Source: Magnolia sinica
Taxonomy: Eukaryota; Streptophyta; Magnoliopsida; Magnoliales; Magnoliaceae
Length of the DNA stretch: 64,000 bases
Direction of reading: 5' to 3'
Assembly: GCF_029962835.1 (NCBI RefSeq)
Contig: NC_080582.1
Span: forward strand, 74,458,177 to 74,522,176
The number at the start of each line of letters is the position of its first letter. The stretch's first letter is position 1. The notes under the pieces are model-generated. The model searched no databases. It had not been told where the DNA came from and was given only the letters and a program-made list of their open reading frames with translations. Shown here piece after piece: positions 1-12,647 of the stretch. The position numbers were made by a program, and so were the translations under genes.

Positions 1-40
<40 letters not shown>
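1..40. repeat. TA microsatellite
   Basis: An uninterrupted TA dinucleotide run opens the window and is probably longer to the left. A plain simple-sequence repeat. Confidence 0.95.
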
Positions 41-41
<1 letters not shown>

Positions 42-159
42 TAATTGCAAGATGGATATAAGCATTGTTGCCAAATTCCAATGAATTGCTCAATCTGCGA
101 TAAACATGATTGATGTTTCCCAAATTGTGTTCTTTTGGCATTTGCTCTTACTCCATGAA

Positions 160-920
160 TCACGTTTAAGGCTGTGTTTGGATCCACAATCAATTTGAAT
201 TGTGAGATACTCATGTTTTTTCTTTCTCATTGACTGATGGATATGAGCATTGCGTGCTAGAATTTGGTTTAATTACTCAATTGTGCTATGAATAGATTGG
301 TTTTTTTTTGGTTGAATTGTGTTCTCTTTTGCATTTTCTCTTCTTTCTTTCTTTCTTTCCCTTTTTTTTTTTTTTGGGTTAGCTTGTTACTACACACCAT
401 GTCAGTACACACTCCATGTTAGCCACCCCCGCTGGGGATCGATACCAAGAACTCAAGTGTTGAAACGAGGTATCTCCACTCAGTCTGCCAGTTGCATTTT
501 CTCTTCAACGAGGAGTTTCAATCCGTGAATTCCTTACATTTAAGGTCGTGTTTGGATGCACAATCGATTCAAATTGCAATGTATGTTTTTTTTTTCTTTT
601 CAAAATCTTTCTTTCTCATTGAATTATGAGCATTGTGGCCAATTTAGGTGAATTGGTAATGTACTGTGAATGGGATTAACGTTTTTTGGCAAACTGCATT
701 CTGTTTAGCACTTGCTCTTAATTGAGCAAATCTAATCCTTGGATTCCTCACTTCTAAGGCTGTGTTTGGATGCTCAATCCATTTGAATTGTGATTTCACT
801 TTTATTTCTTTTTTTAATCTTTCTTTCTCATTGGATTGATGAGTTTGAGCATTGTTGCCTAATTGGGTGAATGACTTTATGTGTAACGGGTAATCGGTGT
901 ATTTGTGGCGCGGGATGGAC
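160..920. repeat. Clustered TGTTTGGAT small-element copies
   Basis: The motif GTGTTTGGATNCACAAT recurs near 172, 547 and 758. Each copy is followed by TTGAATTG and then a shared stretch containing TTTCTCATTGA and GAGCATTG. This looks like three diverged copies of one small AT-rich element, perhaps a MITE. A foreign piece at about 378-490 carries a GATCGATACC string reminiscent of a SINE B box, but I cannot assign it. No coding sequence is seen. Confidence 0.5.
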
Positions 921-1620
921 ATGATGAGTTCAAGCATGTCTTCCTCAAGGATAACTACTCCAAATCCACCGTGTTTCCTTGAACTCCTCTTAGAGATTCC
1001 TCAAATCTACAAGGAGAGATAGAAAATAGAAATAAATTCTAAATAAATCGGAAATAAAATAATTTAAATAAATAAATAAATAAAACCAGGTTTACACTCC
1101 CTTAAATATTAATATGAACTCTAGGAAGAAGTTTCAGAATCAAACTCCAACTCAAACTCTCTAAAATCTTGACTTAGCATAAATAGTAAACTTATTATTT
1201 ATAGACAGTCATGATTTCCACTAGACCTCATGGGTTTTGGCCAAAAATAGTAAGTGTCCTAATTGGGTTAGCCATGTTATTCTCCTAATTTTTCTAAGCA
1301 CTTTTCATGTTGGACACAACTTCTTAAACTTAATGGATCAAAAGTTATGAGCGAACTAAAACTTTATATAAATACTAAAAATGAAACTAAAATGGATTTT
1401 CGACTGTCAATCTAAAGGAATCTCGCAAATTAAGCATGGGAAATCCGGCATAGCAATTTAGTTGGCTAAAGTAGCTTCTCCTACCCAAAATCATATATGG
1501 TACATCGAATAACTCATTCTAGTTTGTGAGATATGCCTATTTTAATGTTTTGATGGTCCGGATCACTTCCGCCCCTGATCGGGCCTTCTCTGGTCCATCC
1601 TAGACATGAAATTGTCCACA
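921..1620 (+). mobile_element. LTR-type fragment interrupting small-element cluster
   Basis: The second half (about 1290-1600) resembles the left part of the solo LTR at 28206-32228: shared strings include CTTCTCCTACCCAAAATCATATA and the following GTCGAATAA-like stretch (compare about 28380-28600). The first half is AT-rich and unassigned. The small-element sequence resumes at about 1630, so this is probably a truncated LTR-element fragment inserted in it. Borders are not resolved. Confidence 0.4.
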
Positions 1621-1705
1621 ACCCGCTCTCTACATCAATTTGGTGAACTGTGTTCTGTTTGGCATTTGCTCTTAATGGAGCAAATCCAGTAGAATTGAGT
1701 CTTTT

Positions 1706-1958
1706 AGGCTGCATTTGGATGCACAATTGAATTGAATTACAATATTCTTAGTTCAATACGAATTGAACTATTTGAATTTACCTTAGTATTTATAACAAAG
1801 TAGCAGCACCCAAATCTCCCTTACCATCAGTCCAACTTGAAAAGCAACTAGATTGTGATTTGGGGCTGTTTGGCTCAGTAAGTTATTGTGATTTGGTCAT
1901 TTCCCCTTCACTGAACTGATTATTGCAATTCTATTCAAGAGTGCATCCAAACACCCAA
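1706..1958. mobile_element. MITE with about 35 bp terminal inverted repeats
   Basis: The left end, GGCTGCATTTGGATGCACAA followed by TTGAATTGAATTACAAT, is mirrored at the right end by ATTGCAATTCTATTCAAGAG followed by TGCATCCAAACACCC. The element is about 250 bp and has no coding capacity. The terminal motif matches the copies at 160-780, so it is the best-preserved member of that family. The superfamily (hAT or PIF/Harbinger) cannot be decided because a clean target-site duplication was not identified. Confidence 0.55.
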
Positions 1959-3230
1959 AACCATAGACTCAAGCTTGTCCTAGGGACCCAACCTAGCCTT
2001 ACATTAAGGGCCTTTTTGTTTTTACATTTCACAAGTAATTGCACTCTCCCTAAGCATTTATTATTTGCTCCTGGGCGGGATTGCAAATGCCCAAGCACTG
2101 CACGCCGCGCGTTTGTTTTTGGGCGCTGACTCAGCGGTACGTGCGACAGCGAAATGGTTGGTTTACCACACGTACACCTACTGTCTGGACCAAAAACCAA
2201 GCCTTCAAAACCCATATACCCCGGTGCGGTCGGGCTGGCCTGAACACTAGCCCAAGCCCAGACCAAAGAGCCCATACAGAAAGCCCAGTGGGCCATCTGG
2301 GCCATGGTCAACCAAATCAGCGGTTTGGTTCGATAAAATGAAAAGGGCAATGCCATACAAAACTTTGAATCCCGTCCGTCGAGCATCGTGTGGCTTAGAA
2401 ACCATCAGCAGTTGGGAATGGGCCAGTCCCAGGGTTGTCGACGCCCAAGGCCACCCTGGCCCACTGGAAAACCCAATGGGGCTAAGATGGACGGTGTTGA
2501 TTATGTGAAGCTAAACCAGGCTGTCCTACTGGGCATTTCAGCAGGCCCAGATCTGGCTCTGGCTCGTTTCGTTATCGGGCCTGAAACAGGGTCCATCCTC
2601 GCCCCTGCCTGGTCAGCCTGGCCCATTTGCAAGGAATAAAGACAAGTGCTACATATTTTTGCACTTTGTTTCTTTCATTTGACTCTTTTTGGGCACATGA
2701 AACTGAAAACCTTTAAGGACAGTGGACCACCTTTTGGGCCCATTTATGATGGGTCAATATCTGTCCATTTAAGGTCCATTTTTCTTTATAAATTTGACAA
2801 AGGTGAGTGTACCTTCTGATTTGTGCTTTGGATGATGACTGTTGGGGTCCAACATCTAAATATTCTTATTGCTTAAAATGACCAAAGTACCCTCATTGAT
2901 ATAAAACCTAGTTGAGGAGGCATGGTGAGTGTACATACTCCCATGCGGCGACATCGGGACCCATGAGACATTTCCACAATATCTGGCCCATTCATCATGT
3001 GGGGTCCACCATTAACATACCATGGACCAAAAATCAGGTCAGTCTAACTAATCCAATTTTTTTTTTCTCAATGAGAACATTCAAAGTAGGCTGGAAACAG
3101 GTGGGCCTATGGCTATTCAAGCCCAGATTTTGAATGGTTTGGAGCAGGCCAACGGGTCTATTCAAATATTGGTTTTGTCGGACCCAGGTCCGGCCCATTG
3201 CCTGCTCCAACTCCACCTGTAAGGGTTGGT
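1959..3230. other. Intergenic, no gene recognised
   Basis: This stretch is moderately GC-rich around 2040-2640 and AT-rich afterwards. Short open frames occur on both strands, but none shows a recognisable domain, start context or splice structure. Scattered GGGCCCA strings suggest old fragments of the palindromic repeats seen nearby. Confidence 0.5.
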
Positions 3231-3242
3231 ATGAGGTTGGCA

Positions 3243-3363
3243 AATATGGTTGTTAATGGGCCAGGGTTGGGCCTAGTAAAATCAAAACTTTTAACCGGCG
3301 CGATTCGAACAGTTCAAAATCCGGGCCAAACCAACCCCAGGAACGCCCTGTTGACAGCCCTAT
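3243..3363. mobile_element. Short TIR element, GTCAATGGGCC family copy 1
   Basis: About 120 bp from GGTTGTTAATGGGCCAGG to CCTGTTGACAGCCCTA. The ends are imperfectly inverted, and the interior shares GGCGCGA and CAGTTCAAAATCCGGGC with the copy at 6637-6769. No coding capacity. Confidence 0.5.
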
Positions 3364-3382
3364 CGGTGGAGATTAACACTCT

Positions 3383-3513
3383 GGGGATTTTAACGGGCTG
3401 AGATCAGGTAGGATATTTGTAGACCCGTATCCAGACCCGATTAAAGGAGGGGATTTTAACGGGCTGATATCGAGTAGGTATTGGTAGACCCGTATCCAGA
3501 CCCGATTAAAGGA
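3383..3513. repeat. Tandem duplication, about 66 bp unit
   Basis: Two adjacent copies each begin GGGGATTTTAACGGGCTGA and end with GTAGACCCGTATCCAGACCC then GATTAAAGGA. They differ at only a few positions in the middle. Confidence 0.85.
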
Positions 3514-3569
3514 ATTGATTTGCATCGTGACTTAGATTGCCTGCCAAAAGTTAACTTCATGCCACGCGA

Positions 3570-3890
3570 AGCTAGGTGGGTCCCACCGTGATGTTTATGA
3601 GAAATCTATTGCGTCCATCCGTTTTTCTGGATCATATTAGGACATTGGCTCAAAAATGAGGCAGATTCAAATCTCAAGTGGGCCACACAACAAGAAACAA
3701 TGAGAATTGAACATCCACTGTTGAAACATCTGTGGGCCCCAGAAGTTTTTAATCAGGCTAAAATTTTTGCCTTTTCATTTCATTACAGTAGGAATGAACT
3801 TATGAAGAGTATGGATGGCATATAAATATCACAGTGGACCCAGGAATGTTTCAACGGTGGACATTTCACTACCCACTTTTCCCTACTTTG
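3570..3890. mobile_element. Palindromic GTGGGCCCCAC repeat, partial copy
   Basis: The left arm (GTGGGTCCCACCGTGATGTT, the GTCCATCCG motif, ATGAGGCAGATTCAAATCTC) and the central part with AAGTTTTTAATCAGGCTAA are present. The mirrored right arm is lost beyond the CAACGGTGGACATT motif. Confidence 0.65.
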
Positions 3891-4093
3891 GGTGGAAGTG
3901 ATTCGGTGAAGAAGAGTTGATTGGTGTAGCCCCGCTGTGATGTTGGCCGTACTCAACTCAACCCAACCACTATCAAACATGCTTTGTATGCCCACCTGTG
4001 ATAATGTCACATGACCGGATAAAGTTAACAAAACCTCTTCTTTTTTTTTTTTTTCAACTTAAAAAATCTGTTAGAGGTACTTCCTACTCCGTG

Positions 4094-4372
4094 TGAGGCC
4101 CACCTTGATATATTTGTTGTATATCCACACTGTCCATCTGTTTTCCATCTCATTTTAGGACGTGATCTAAAACCTTAAGAGTAGTCATAAAAGTTTTGGA
4201 TCAACTTGATCTTTTGTATGTTTTTCTTAGTTCAGATTTTCTTTGCACATTACAAAAGCCTTACTATCAGTGGTTGATTAATTTTTAGGACCCACCATAA
4301 AATGAGTTGGAGAAACAAATGAATGGAGTGGACATACAACAAATCATCAAGGTGGACCTATGATATGGTAAA
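4094..4372. mobile_element. Palindromic GTGGGCCCCAC repeat, shortened copy
   Basis: The left arm starts TGTGAGGCCCACCTTGATAT. The right arm ends ACAAATCATCAAGGTGGACC, its mirror image. The centre retains AAAGTTTTGGATCAACTTGA. The element is shorter than the roughly 500 bp full copies. Confidence 0.7.
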
Positions 4373-4539
4373 GTAACACATAATTCTCTCACTTTAAAAA
4401 TAATGAGATATTTTTTTTAGGGCTTGTTTAATTTTCAAATTACAAGGAAAATATATTGCAAAATATACATTATTATTTATACATGTAATTATGGTCTACT
4501 CCAGGGTTGATATTGACCGTTAAGTGTTTTGGCACAAAA

Positions 4540-4945
4540 CACAGCCTCCATGCCATTAGTCATTCTATCAACTCATTTTAAGGCATGAGCCAAAAAAAAC
4601 GAAAAAAAAAGACATTCAAAGCTTAAGTGAAACACAACATGTTCAAAGCTTAAGTGAACTACACCGCAGGAAACAATGGGAATTAAACACTTGCATTAAT
4701 AACTTCTGTTTCTTTAGGATACTGAAGTTTTAGAACAAGCTGTCTTTTATGTTTTCCCTTAATCTATGGATGTATGACGTTATAAACTGGTTGAATTACA
4801 AATAAATATCTTTATAAGCCTTAAGGAAAGTTTTAACTTTCAACGATTGAAGTTATTAGGATTACTATTTCATGTGATGTAGTACACTTGAGCTTTGACT
4901 TAACCTTATTTTTGGACTCATGCCCTAAAATAAGCTTAACATGTA
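4540..4945. mobile_element. Palindromic GTGGGCCCCAC repeat, diverged copy
   Basis: Internal landmarks of the family are present in order: CTCATTTTAAGGCATGAGCC, an AAGCTTAAGTGAAACACAAC segment, GAAGTTTTAGAACAAGC, GGTTGAATTACAAATAAATA, and the mirrored ACTTGAGCTTTGACTTAACC and ATGCCCTAAAATAAGC. The outermost GGGCCCAC ends are not clear. Confidence 0.6.
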
Positions 4946-5295
4946 TATGATACATTCATCTCCCAATTTTTCACCATATACATAAATATGGAATTAAGGG
5001 GGATTCACATGGTTTTTTAATTCACATAGTTTTCAAGGCAATAATTTCTTGATGAATCAAATAATAGTGAGAAATAATGATGATCCATTTATAGTCATTT
5101 AAATTATACTTACAAAAATCAAATAAGCCATTAATGATATAAAAAATCTCAAAAGTAGCCATGCAATGGGAAATGATACAATGTATTATGCTCACTATTA
5201 CAATACCGCATGATGTATTGTATCATTCCCGCGTGGAACTCTGTACTATTGAAGGACTATAAGCACATAGTAGAAATTTTTGTGCTTGGATGTTA

Positions 5296-5690
5296 GGCGG
5301 GGGCCACCGTAATGTTTGTGAGAAATCCACCCCATTCATCCATTTTGTAAACTCATTTCAGGACCTAAAACAAAAATTAAGGCAGATCCAAATCTCAAAT
5401 GGGCTACACCATAAGAAATATTGAGGATTTAATGACCATTGTGGAAACATTCATATGACTACAAAAGTTTTGTACCAAGATAAGTTTTTTATATTTTTAC
5501 TTCATCCCATTAGGAATGGAGTTATAAACGGTTTGAGTGACATATAAAATTCAAAATAGAGCTCAAGAAGCTTTCAATGGTAAGTATTTTTTTTTTCCTA
5601 TTTTTCCTCTCATGTGGCTTATTTGATTTTTACTCGTAAAATGGATGGACGGGTGGATTTCTAACACGGTGGGCCCCACCTAGCATACCA
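5296..5690. mobile_element. Palindromic GTGGGCCCCAC repeat
   Basis: The element opens GGGGGCCACCGTAATGTTTG and closes CACGGTGGGCCCCACC. In between are GGCAGATCCAAATCTCAAAT, AAAAGTTTTGTACCAAG and the mirrored GTAAAATGGATGGACGGG motif. Confidence 0.7.
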
Positions 5691-6108
5691 GCGCATGAAC
5701 CTCCTTCTTTGAGAGTAACTGACTTCTCATGCTTGGTACTTTCCTAAAGCATGCTCAGTACCATCCTAAAGAATGGGAGACGTACTCTTCTCAAAGAAAA
5801 ATTGCACACATGGTCCACCTAATAAGTGGACTGGCTTTTTTCTTTTTTCATTTTTTAAATTTTGGGTGGGCCATGTTCAACAACGTCTACTTGGTGTCAC
5901 ACACGTACGTTATGTTTGCACATGAGTGGCCACAAGTCACTCCTTCAATGCTTTAAGAGGATTTTTTGCAAAATTTTATTAGCCGTCCAAATGTTACAGT
6001 TGAATTTCATAATGCTAGTAAAATTTACGGCGGAGGCACTTCAGTTATATATGGGGTCCACCATATGTAGTATCACTTTCTAGTAAGCGAGTTACTGCAC
6101 TAAAACGA

Positions 6109-6500
6109 TAGGTGGGCCTACTGTAATGTTCGTGAGAAATTTATTCCGTCCATTCATTTTTTCAGATCATATTAAGATATAAGTTAAAAAATGAAGCGGA
6201 TCCAAAACACAAGTGGGCCTGACAACAGAAAACATTGAGGATTGAACATCCACCATTGAAATGCTAATGGGCCACAGAAGTTTTGGATCAAGCTAATATT
6301 TTTTGTGTTTTCAATTCATCCAAATGACCTTATGAACGGTTTGGATGGCATATAAACGTGACGGATCCAAGGAAGTTTCAACAGTAGCCATTTTTCTACT
6401 CTTGTCGTGCAACCGACTTGAGTTTTGAATCTGTCTTAATTTTTTAGCCAAACATGAGCTGGCAAAATAGATGAATGGTGTGGATTTACAACAAAAGTGG
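6109..6500. mobile_element. Palindromic GTGGGCCCCAC repeat
   Basis: Begins GATAGGTGGGCCTACTGTAA. Family landmarks follow in order: ATGAAGCGGATCCAAAACAC, AGAAGTTTTGGATCAAGCTA, CGGTTTGGATGGCATATAAA and the mirrored CATGAGCTGGCAAAATAGAT and GTGTGGATTTACAACAA. Confidence 0.7.
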
Positions 6501-6636
6501 CAGTGGTGCAACAGGGTGTTGTACCCAATCTCCCGTCCAACTCGAGACATTTTAGATTGGATGATTCTATCCATCCAGTTATCGTTGTTTTATCTGTCAG
6601 CTCTTCAAGCATGGTCCATTAGGTGTCAGGACTGGG

Positions 6637-6769
6637 CTAAGGGTGTCAATGGGCCGGGCTTGGGCCTGAAAATCAGAATTTTAAATAGGCGCGAGACCTG
6701 ACAGCCCGGCCTGAGACAGTTCAAAATCCGGGCGAGACCTGCCCAGGCCCAGCTCTTTGACAGCCTAGA
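6637..6769. mobile_element. Short TIR element, GTCAATGGGCC family copy 2
   Basis: About 130 bp bounded by CTAAGGGTGTCAATGGGCC and the imperfect mirror GGCCCAGCTCTTTGACAGCC then TAG. The interior shares the GGCGCGA and CAGTTCAAAATCCGGGC strings with 3243-3363. Confidence 0.55.
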
Positions 6770-7379
6770 CTGGGCCAAAACTTCTAGGCATGTTGGTTTC
6801 CAGTCGGGTCAGGGTCAGGTCTAAAAGTTCGGTTGGATTTGTAACCGAGTCAGGAGTCTGGTCAAGGTCCATCAGGCTCGTTCCACTGGGATGGGACTGA
6901 GTACTGACCCACTTTGGGATGGGCTTGGGCTGGCGTATTGGGCCCAAGGGCCAGAATCTAAAGGCCATCAGTCTGGACATTTTTGTACTGGGCTTGGACT
7001 CAAACTACAAGCCCATCAGTCTGCATTTTTGTAATATATCACATACATATAATATACATCAAACAATTTTGTGGCGTGATCCATGTGGGTCCACCTACAA
7101 ACGGACTGGATCACGCACACACGTTGAAGCGGATGAGATTGGACTGGACTCGATTTTAGGCAGAGCACATCTATTTTGACCCGTCACAAGCCTGGGCTTT
7201 GCTTTGCAGGCTGGTCTTGGGTAGACCTGGGCCCAGCCTCATACCAGCCCGACACAATTCTAACCTACTTTGGAAGACTTGGGTTTGTTCTTTAGACGTG
7301 ACGACTATCTGGGTCGGACTTCAGCTTGCATCCGCGTAAAAGGCCTAATACAGGTTTGTAAGAGGTTGTTTTTAACTAC
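6770..7379. other. Intergenic, diverged GGGCCTGGGC-type repeat DNA
   Basis: Rich in GGGC, GGTC and AAGCCCATCAG strings, including a direct echo of GTCTGGACATTTTTGTACTGG at 6970 and GTCTGCATTTTTGTAA at 7018. No credible coding sequence. Confidence 0.4.
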
Positions 7380-8081
7380 TATGGTCCATTGGGAGGTGTA
7401 CATGACAATCTAAGTCAAGGAATAGGTACCTCAATAGTAGATATATGTTTGGATATAACCATTTGAATATCGGTCGTGCCGATCAACGGAGAAGGTCCTA
7501 ACTTAGATCGATGGTCATCGAGTGTCGATCGGGGTTACGACTATACGAATGTGTGTAAGGTAATAATTTAGATCAATGTCCTAAATTTGGTCATCATCTT
7601 AGGGTCGGAAAGCTACAACTTCAAAAAAGAACAAATGGTGATCATTTCACTTAAATGCAGGTTACCACCTAAGTCGCTCACACATTCCAAGCACTTGGCT
7701 TATGCCCCAAAGTTGAGCAATCTTATATGCTATCTCGACTCAATATCCATGATGAACATCAAGCCTGGCAAGACGAATAGTATTCTATAGTTTTGAATTT
7801 AGCAGACCACAGACGTGCAATATAAACCTAATCTGGTTAATAGGGACATTTCTGTGATGAGTTAAACCTCGGGATTTCTTATGAATGACAATTAGTGCTG
7901 GGATTTGCTAAGTTCATGGCGCTACTCGCTCGCGATTAGCAGAAATGGGTATTCGATTCTAATTATCGTAAATATGTCAGTTCTAATGTAATTAGGGCAT
8001 TTAGTTGAACTAATACAGTCCTCTAACGGTACTACTCGTGGACGTCTAGTGTTTTAATACAGAATTTTATAGGATGTTACA
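7380..8081 (-). mobile_element. Chromovirus-like LTR fragment, minus orientation
   Basis: This stretch aligns by eye with about 14857-16163 of the LTR at 12648-16163. Shared landmarks are a GGAGGTGTACA start, a GATCGGGG...CGACTATACG block, a TCATC...GACTCAATATC block, GTATTCTATAGTTTTG and a GGATGTTACA right end. Much of the middle is deleted and the left (3') part of the LTR is missing. It abuts the gypsy pol remnant at 8082. Confidence 0.6.
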
Positions 8082-8216
8082 AGTCATGTATTGTAGAAGA
8101 AGTGTCATGAATACATCATCAGAAGAGCAACATCGAACAGCCAAAATCACGACCTTGCTTGAAAGGATCAAGCGAGCTTAAGGTAAACAAGAATTAGAAA
8201 ACATTGCTTCATTAAT

Positions 8217-9663
8217 ATCGTCGAATGCTTGTTATATTGTGATGAGATTGCTGAAGACGGCACATCACCTGCAAAGTTAGACAATGTGAGGGCCAAGGGA
8301 CATCATCCATTGGTTGAGGTGAACTTAGGAACCGAACAATGTCCTCACCCAACGTACATGTGCCTAATACCCAATGAATACAAGTCAATAGTTGAATTAT
8401 TGCAACAATATAAAAACTATTTGTACTTGGATTATCATGAAATGCACGGTCTAAATCGAAACCTAGTCGAACATAGGTTGTCAATGAAGGAAAATTTTCA
8501 ACCAGTTAAATAGCCTCCAAGAAGAATGACAATGGAAGTCATGGCTAAAGTAAAAGAAGTAGAAAGATTATTGAAGGTCGGTTTTATTCAGTCAACCAGA
8601 TATGTGGAGTGGATTTCTAATATTGCTCCAGTGGTTAAAAACATTGAAAAAAAATAAGAATATGCATAGATTTTAGAAATCTTAATTTAGTGACTCCCAA
8701 AGACGAATATCTTATGCTTGTTGTTGATCAATTGATGGATAGAGCGGCTGGACATAGGATAATATTGTTTATACATGGGCATTTAAATTATAATCAAATA
8801 TGTATTACTAAAGCAAATGTCGTGAAAATGGCTTTCTGATGTCCAAGGGTTGTCGATACTTATCGCTGGAAAGTAATGCTATTTGGACTCAAGAATGTCA
8901 GAACAACCTACCAAAGGGTCATGAATGTTATCTTCATGATTTGAGTGGTCAAACATTAGAGGTGCATATTGATGATGTGGTCGTCAAATAGTGTAATTTG
9001 GCTGATCATTTATTATATTTACATAAATCGTTTGAGCATATGAGGCAACATAAATTGAAAATGAATCTTTTAAAAAACACTTTCGAAGTAATAATAAAGA
9101 AATTTCTAAAGTTGTCGGTGCACTAAAGGAGAATAGAGGTAGACCGAAATAAAACCCGGGCTATCATCGAAGCTCGACATCCAAGGAAGAAAAAAGAATT
9201 ACGAAAATTTCTTGGACAGGTGAACTATTTATGTCTATTTATCTCAAACTCTACATGAAAAACTAATATGTTTTCTCATTTAATTAAGCTCAAATCATGC
9301 AAAGAATTCAAATGGGAGGGATGACACCTGACAAAGTTTAACAAAATAAAAGAATATTTAACAAGGTCACTGATGCTAATTCCACTATGAAAAGACAACC
9401 CCCTCAGGCTTACATTTCAACTGTTGAGGAATCCGTTCAAGCAATATTGATGTAGGAGAACGATGATCGAAAAGAACAATTTTATTATCTAAGTAGACAT
9501 TTGACTGGTGCCGAAGAGAGATATTACCAATTGAAAATTTATGTCTCTCATTGTATTTTTAGCTATCGAGTTGCGACATTATTTCATGCTTAGTATGATT
9601 CATGTAATATAACTTTTACCGATCTCATAAAATATATGTTAACTCGGCCCATATTGAGAGGCT
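8217..9663 (+). pseudogene. Ty3/gypsy (Tat-like) reverse transcriptase/RNase H remnant, upstream half
   Basis: Decayed pol gene readable in shifting frames. In order: VEVNLGTEQ (about 8310), DYHEMHGLNRNLVEHRL (about 8431), PPRRM (about 8515), VGFIQSTRYVEWISNI (about 8575), DFRNLNLVTPKDEY (about 8670), FGLKN (about 8885) and the reverse transcriptase active-site segment VHIDDVVVK at 8962-8988. Then follow FLGQVNY (about 9210), EFKWEG (about 9308) and DLIKYMLTRPILRG ending at about 9662. The VEHRL and IDDVVVK signatures are typical of plant Tat/Athila-type gypsy elements. There are many stops and frameshifts. No gag or protease is seen upstream because the copy abuts an LTR fragment at 8081. 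It breaks in mid-motif at 9663 and continues at 33394. Confidence 0.85.
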
Positions 9664-12647
9664 TGTAGCATTTCAGATTTTTCCATACTCGACCTTGGCA
9701 AATACACAAGCATCACCGTCAGAAAACCATACGAACTCAATTAGTTACCCTAGTTAACCTACAAATTGATGATTTATGGGAATTATGACCAAATCACTAT
9801 TTTTGTTAATTGTGAATAGGTTGTGCTATGAACTTAGCTAAAACAAACCTTAATCATTATACATAATAAATATCGTATCCTAACTCATTTCAGAAATGCA
9901 CAGATTAACCAAAGTAGCTTTAAGTAGCCTATTAATGGCTGTTAAACCTGAAGCTATAGAAAAATGTCTGTCTTGTCGAGCTTGGTGTCCATTGTAGACA
10001 TTAAGACGAGATTGGATCTCAGGAACTTAAGTTAGTTTTTCCCATATGATCATTGTTAACGTTGTGGCTTTTGGATCATTAGATCGTGAATCAATTTATG
10101 GCACCAACCTAAATTAACATATAACACACAATCGTATAGTCTCGACCCCAATCAATGATCGATGGGCGTCAAACAAAAATAAGATCATACTTATTGATCG
10201 TTGCATCCGAATGTCGAAGTGATCACATTCATATATAGATCTCCACTAGGTTCACCTATCCCATGGCATAGATCGGCCTATACACCTTCTAGTGGGCCCC
10301 AATAACAGAAAACAACTTCCCATATGATTAGTATACCTAACACTTGCTTATTAGGGCCATTCACACAACTTTTGTGCATCTTTTACTTTTCTCCCATTCA
10401 AGAAAAGCCCTAGCCACTCCTAGATTCTTTAATGGATTCATTGTATTGGCAATTGGAGGTAAATTTTGGATCTCACTTCCCGATTTAGATCTTCCTAGGT
10501 TCAATTTCATGAATCTCAAAATAATCTTATTTTTTTTATAGGAATCGATGGTTTTTCCTAAATCCCTAACCCTAAAAATGCTTTGAGTTGGGAGAAACCC
10601 CCTTGAGGTGCAGCCTATTCTTCTAGGTTTCCTTTTATCAATCCTTGGTGGTGTTAAATAATAATTTTTTTAATTATTGTTAGGATTTCATATGTTATGT
10701 GTGCTTAAAATATTGCTTCATGAACAATATGAAACTCCTACTATTAGAAATCTTGTATGTAAATTGATAGATGATGTTGATATACATTGCATTGTATTAA
10801 TATACATTGAATTGTATTAATTTGTACATATGTCATGCCCCAAACTCAGAAGCCGGGCTCACGAAATTCCCGATCACCGAGTCCGGCGCCAACAGCCTCC
10901 GTAGTATTCTATTCTCGGCTCCTAATGCACATAAGTCAGATTCTGATCCTGGGATCCTACAAGGAGGATCTTTCAATGTATATTTATCTCGTAAAAAGCA
11001 TAACCAAAAGTTTACCCAAATCACAAAGACAACTTCATCATAATATATCCACTAATATAAACAGTTGAATACAGTGCTGAAAGAAAAATACATATATCAA
11101 AAATGAAAGCTCTAAAAGACAGCTACACGCTCCAAGCTCAACGCTACTGCGACCTAACGCCACCTGCACACATCTATCGTGCATAAGCTTATAAAAAACT
11201 TGGAGGGTGGTGTAAGTGTGTGCGATGCACGTGCCAAACATATAAATATCAGAGTAAGCGGAAATACATGCAATCCACAAATCGTACAATATCAGAATAA
11301 TGCGGAGACATGCTGGTAAGTCTATAAATACCATTAGCCTTATCCAGGCTATGCGATGCAAAAACATAATAAGTCAATATCATATACTGAGGAAGCAATG
11401 TAAATCAGCTATGCAATGTGGAGATATAGTAAGCCAAATATCATATACTGAGAATGTAATGCAATATACAAATCCTGATGAGTCCACAAATACCGTCAGG
11501 ATCATCTAGGCCATATAAATGTAGAAACATAGCAACCCAAAATGTCATATGTCACGGATGCAGTATGCAGTGCAAATGTAATGACCAAGCTGGAGTGTGA
11601 AGTTGGGATGATAGTACGTAGTATCACAAGCTACGGAGTCTATCACGAGGGACTTCTATCCAAACCAATTTCATACCTAAATTTGGATAGCCAGACTCAA
11701 TGTGATAAACTCCTGATCTCATATTAGTCGCGCGCCTCAACCGAAATCCTGGCCATTACAAAGGTACACATATAAATTAGTTGCGAACCACCAGTCCGAG
11801 TGGATAGTGAATGAATGAGTGAATGAGTAAAATGATGAGTATGCAACTCCTGCTCAATAAGTCCACATATCAGTACTGTACATCTCTGGGATCATCACCG
11901 AGGTCTAATACACTTTACATGCAATTGCCGCCCACTGGACGCACAACCATGCAAATGAAAGACACCTCACTATTCGCTTGACCAGTAATTAGCCAATATT
12001 TACCCGGCACGTCGATAGCGGACCTATTTACGAGCTGGTCAAACTCAGCCTAACTAGACCCCCTACCCTCGGGCGGGTAAGGCCACACCCCCTTCAACCA
12101 ACCACGACACAGTGGGAGACACAGCCACTGGCATTCTGCACTCTTGCGCTCATGTATCCACTCGGTTTAGATGTTGGAGTATCTCCTAGCCAAGGAGGTT
12201 TAGGGACTTTCACCCAGGGACATTTATGACACTCTATGTAGAAAAAGATTTTCGATGTCCCATTTGGCCATCCACGATATGCAACTGGAGGCCACATCCC
12301 TAATGTCGCTAGGGCGTACAGTAGTCATATCCCAAGATGTGAGATACATGAGTCACACAGTCCAATTATGCATTAATCCTGCGCATACTGTGCACTCATG
12401 TGGGATGACTTCGCCTATCAGGGAGTCTCATAAATAACCTGTAATACGGCACATGCAATAGTCATTCATATCTCATAACAAACATACAGATAATGCATAT
12501 GGGCATGTGTCATGATGTTATGCTGTCACATACTCATAATCGGTATCAATAACTGGCATCAATAATCGGCATCGATAATCGGCCTAACAAAGGGCCTAAG
12601 GGAAAGTCACAATGTGGACATTTAATCATCATTGCCCATCAATGTAG

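Noticed and set aside
8229-8513. Novel small protein of 94 codons
   Set aside because: Its sequence (VEVNLGTEQ, DYHEMHGL, LVEHRL) is the N-terminal part of Tat-type gypsy reverse transcriptase, followed by further pol motifs downstream.
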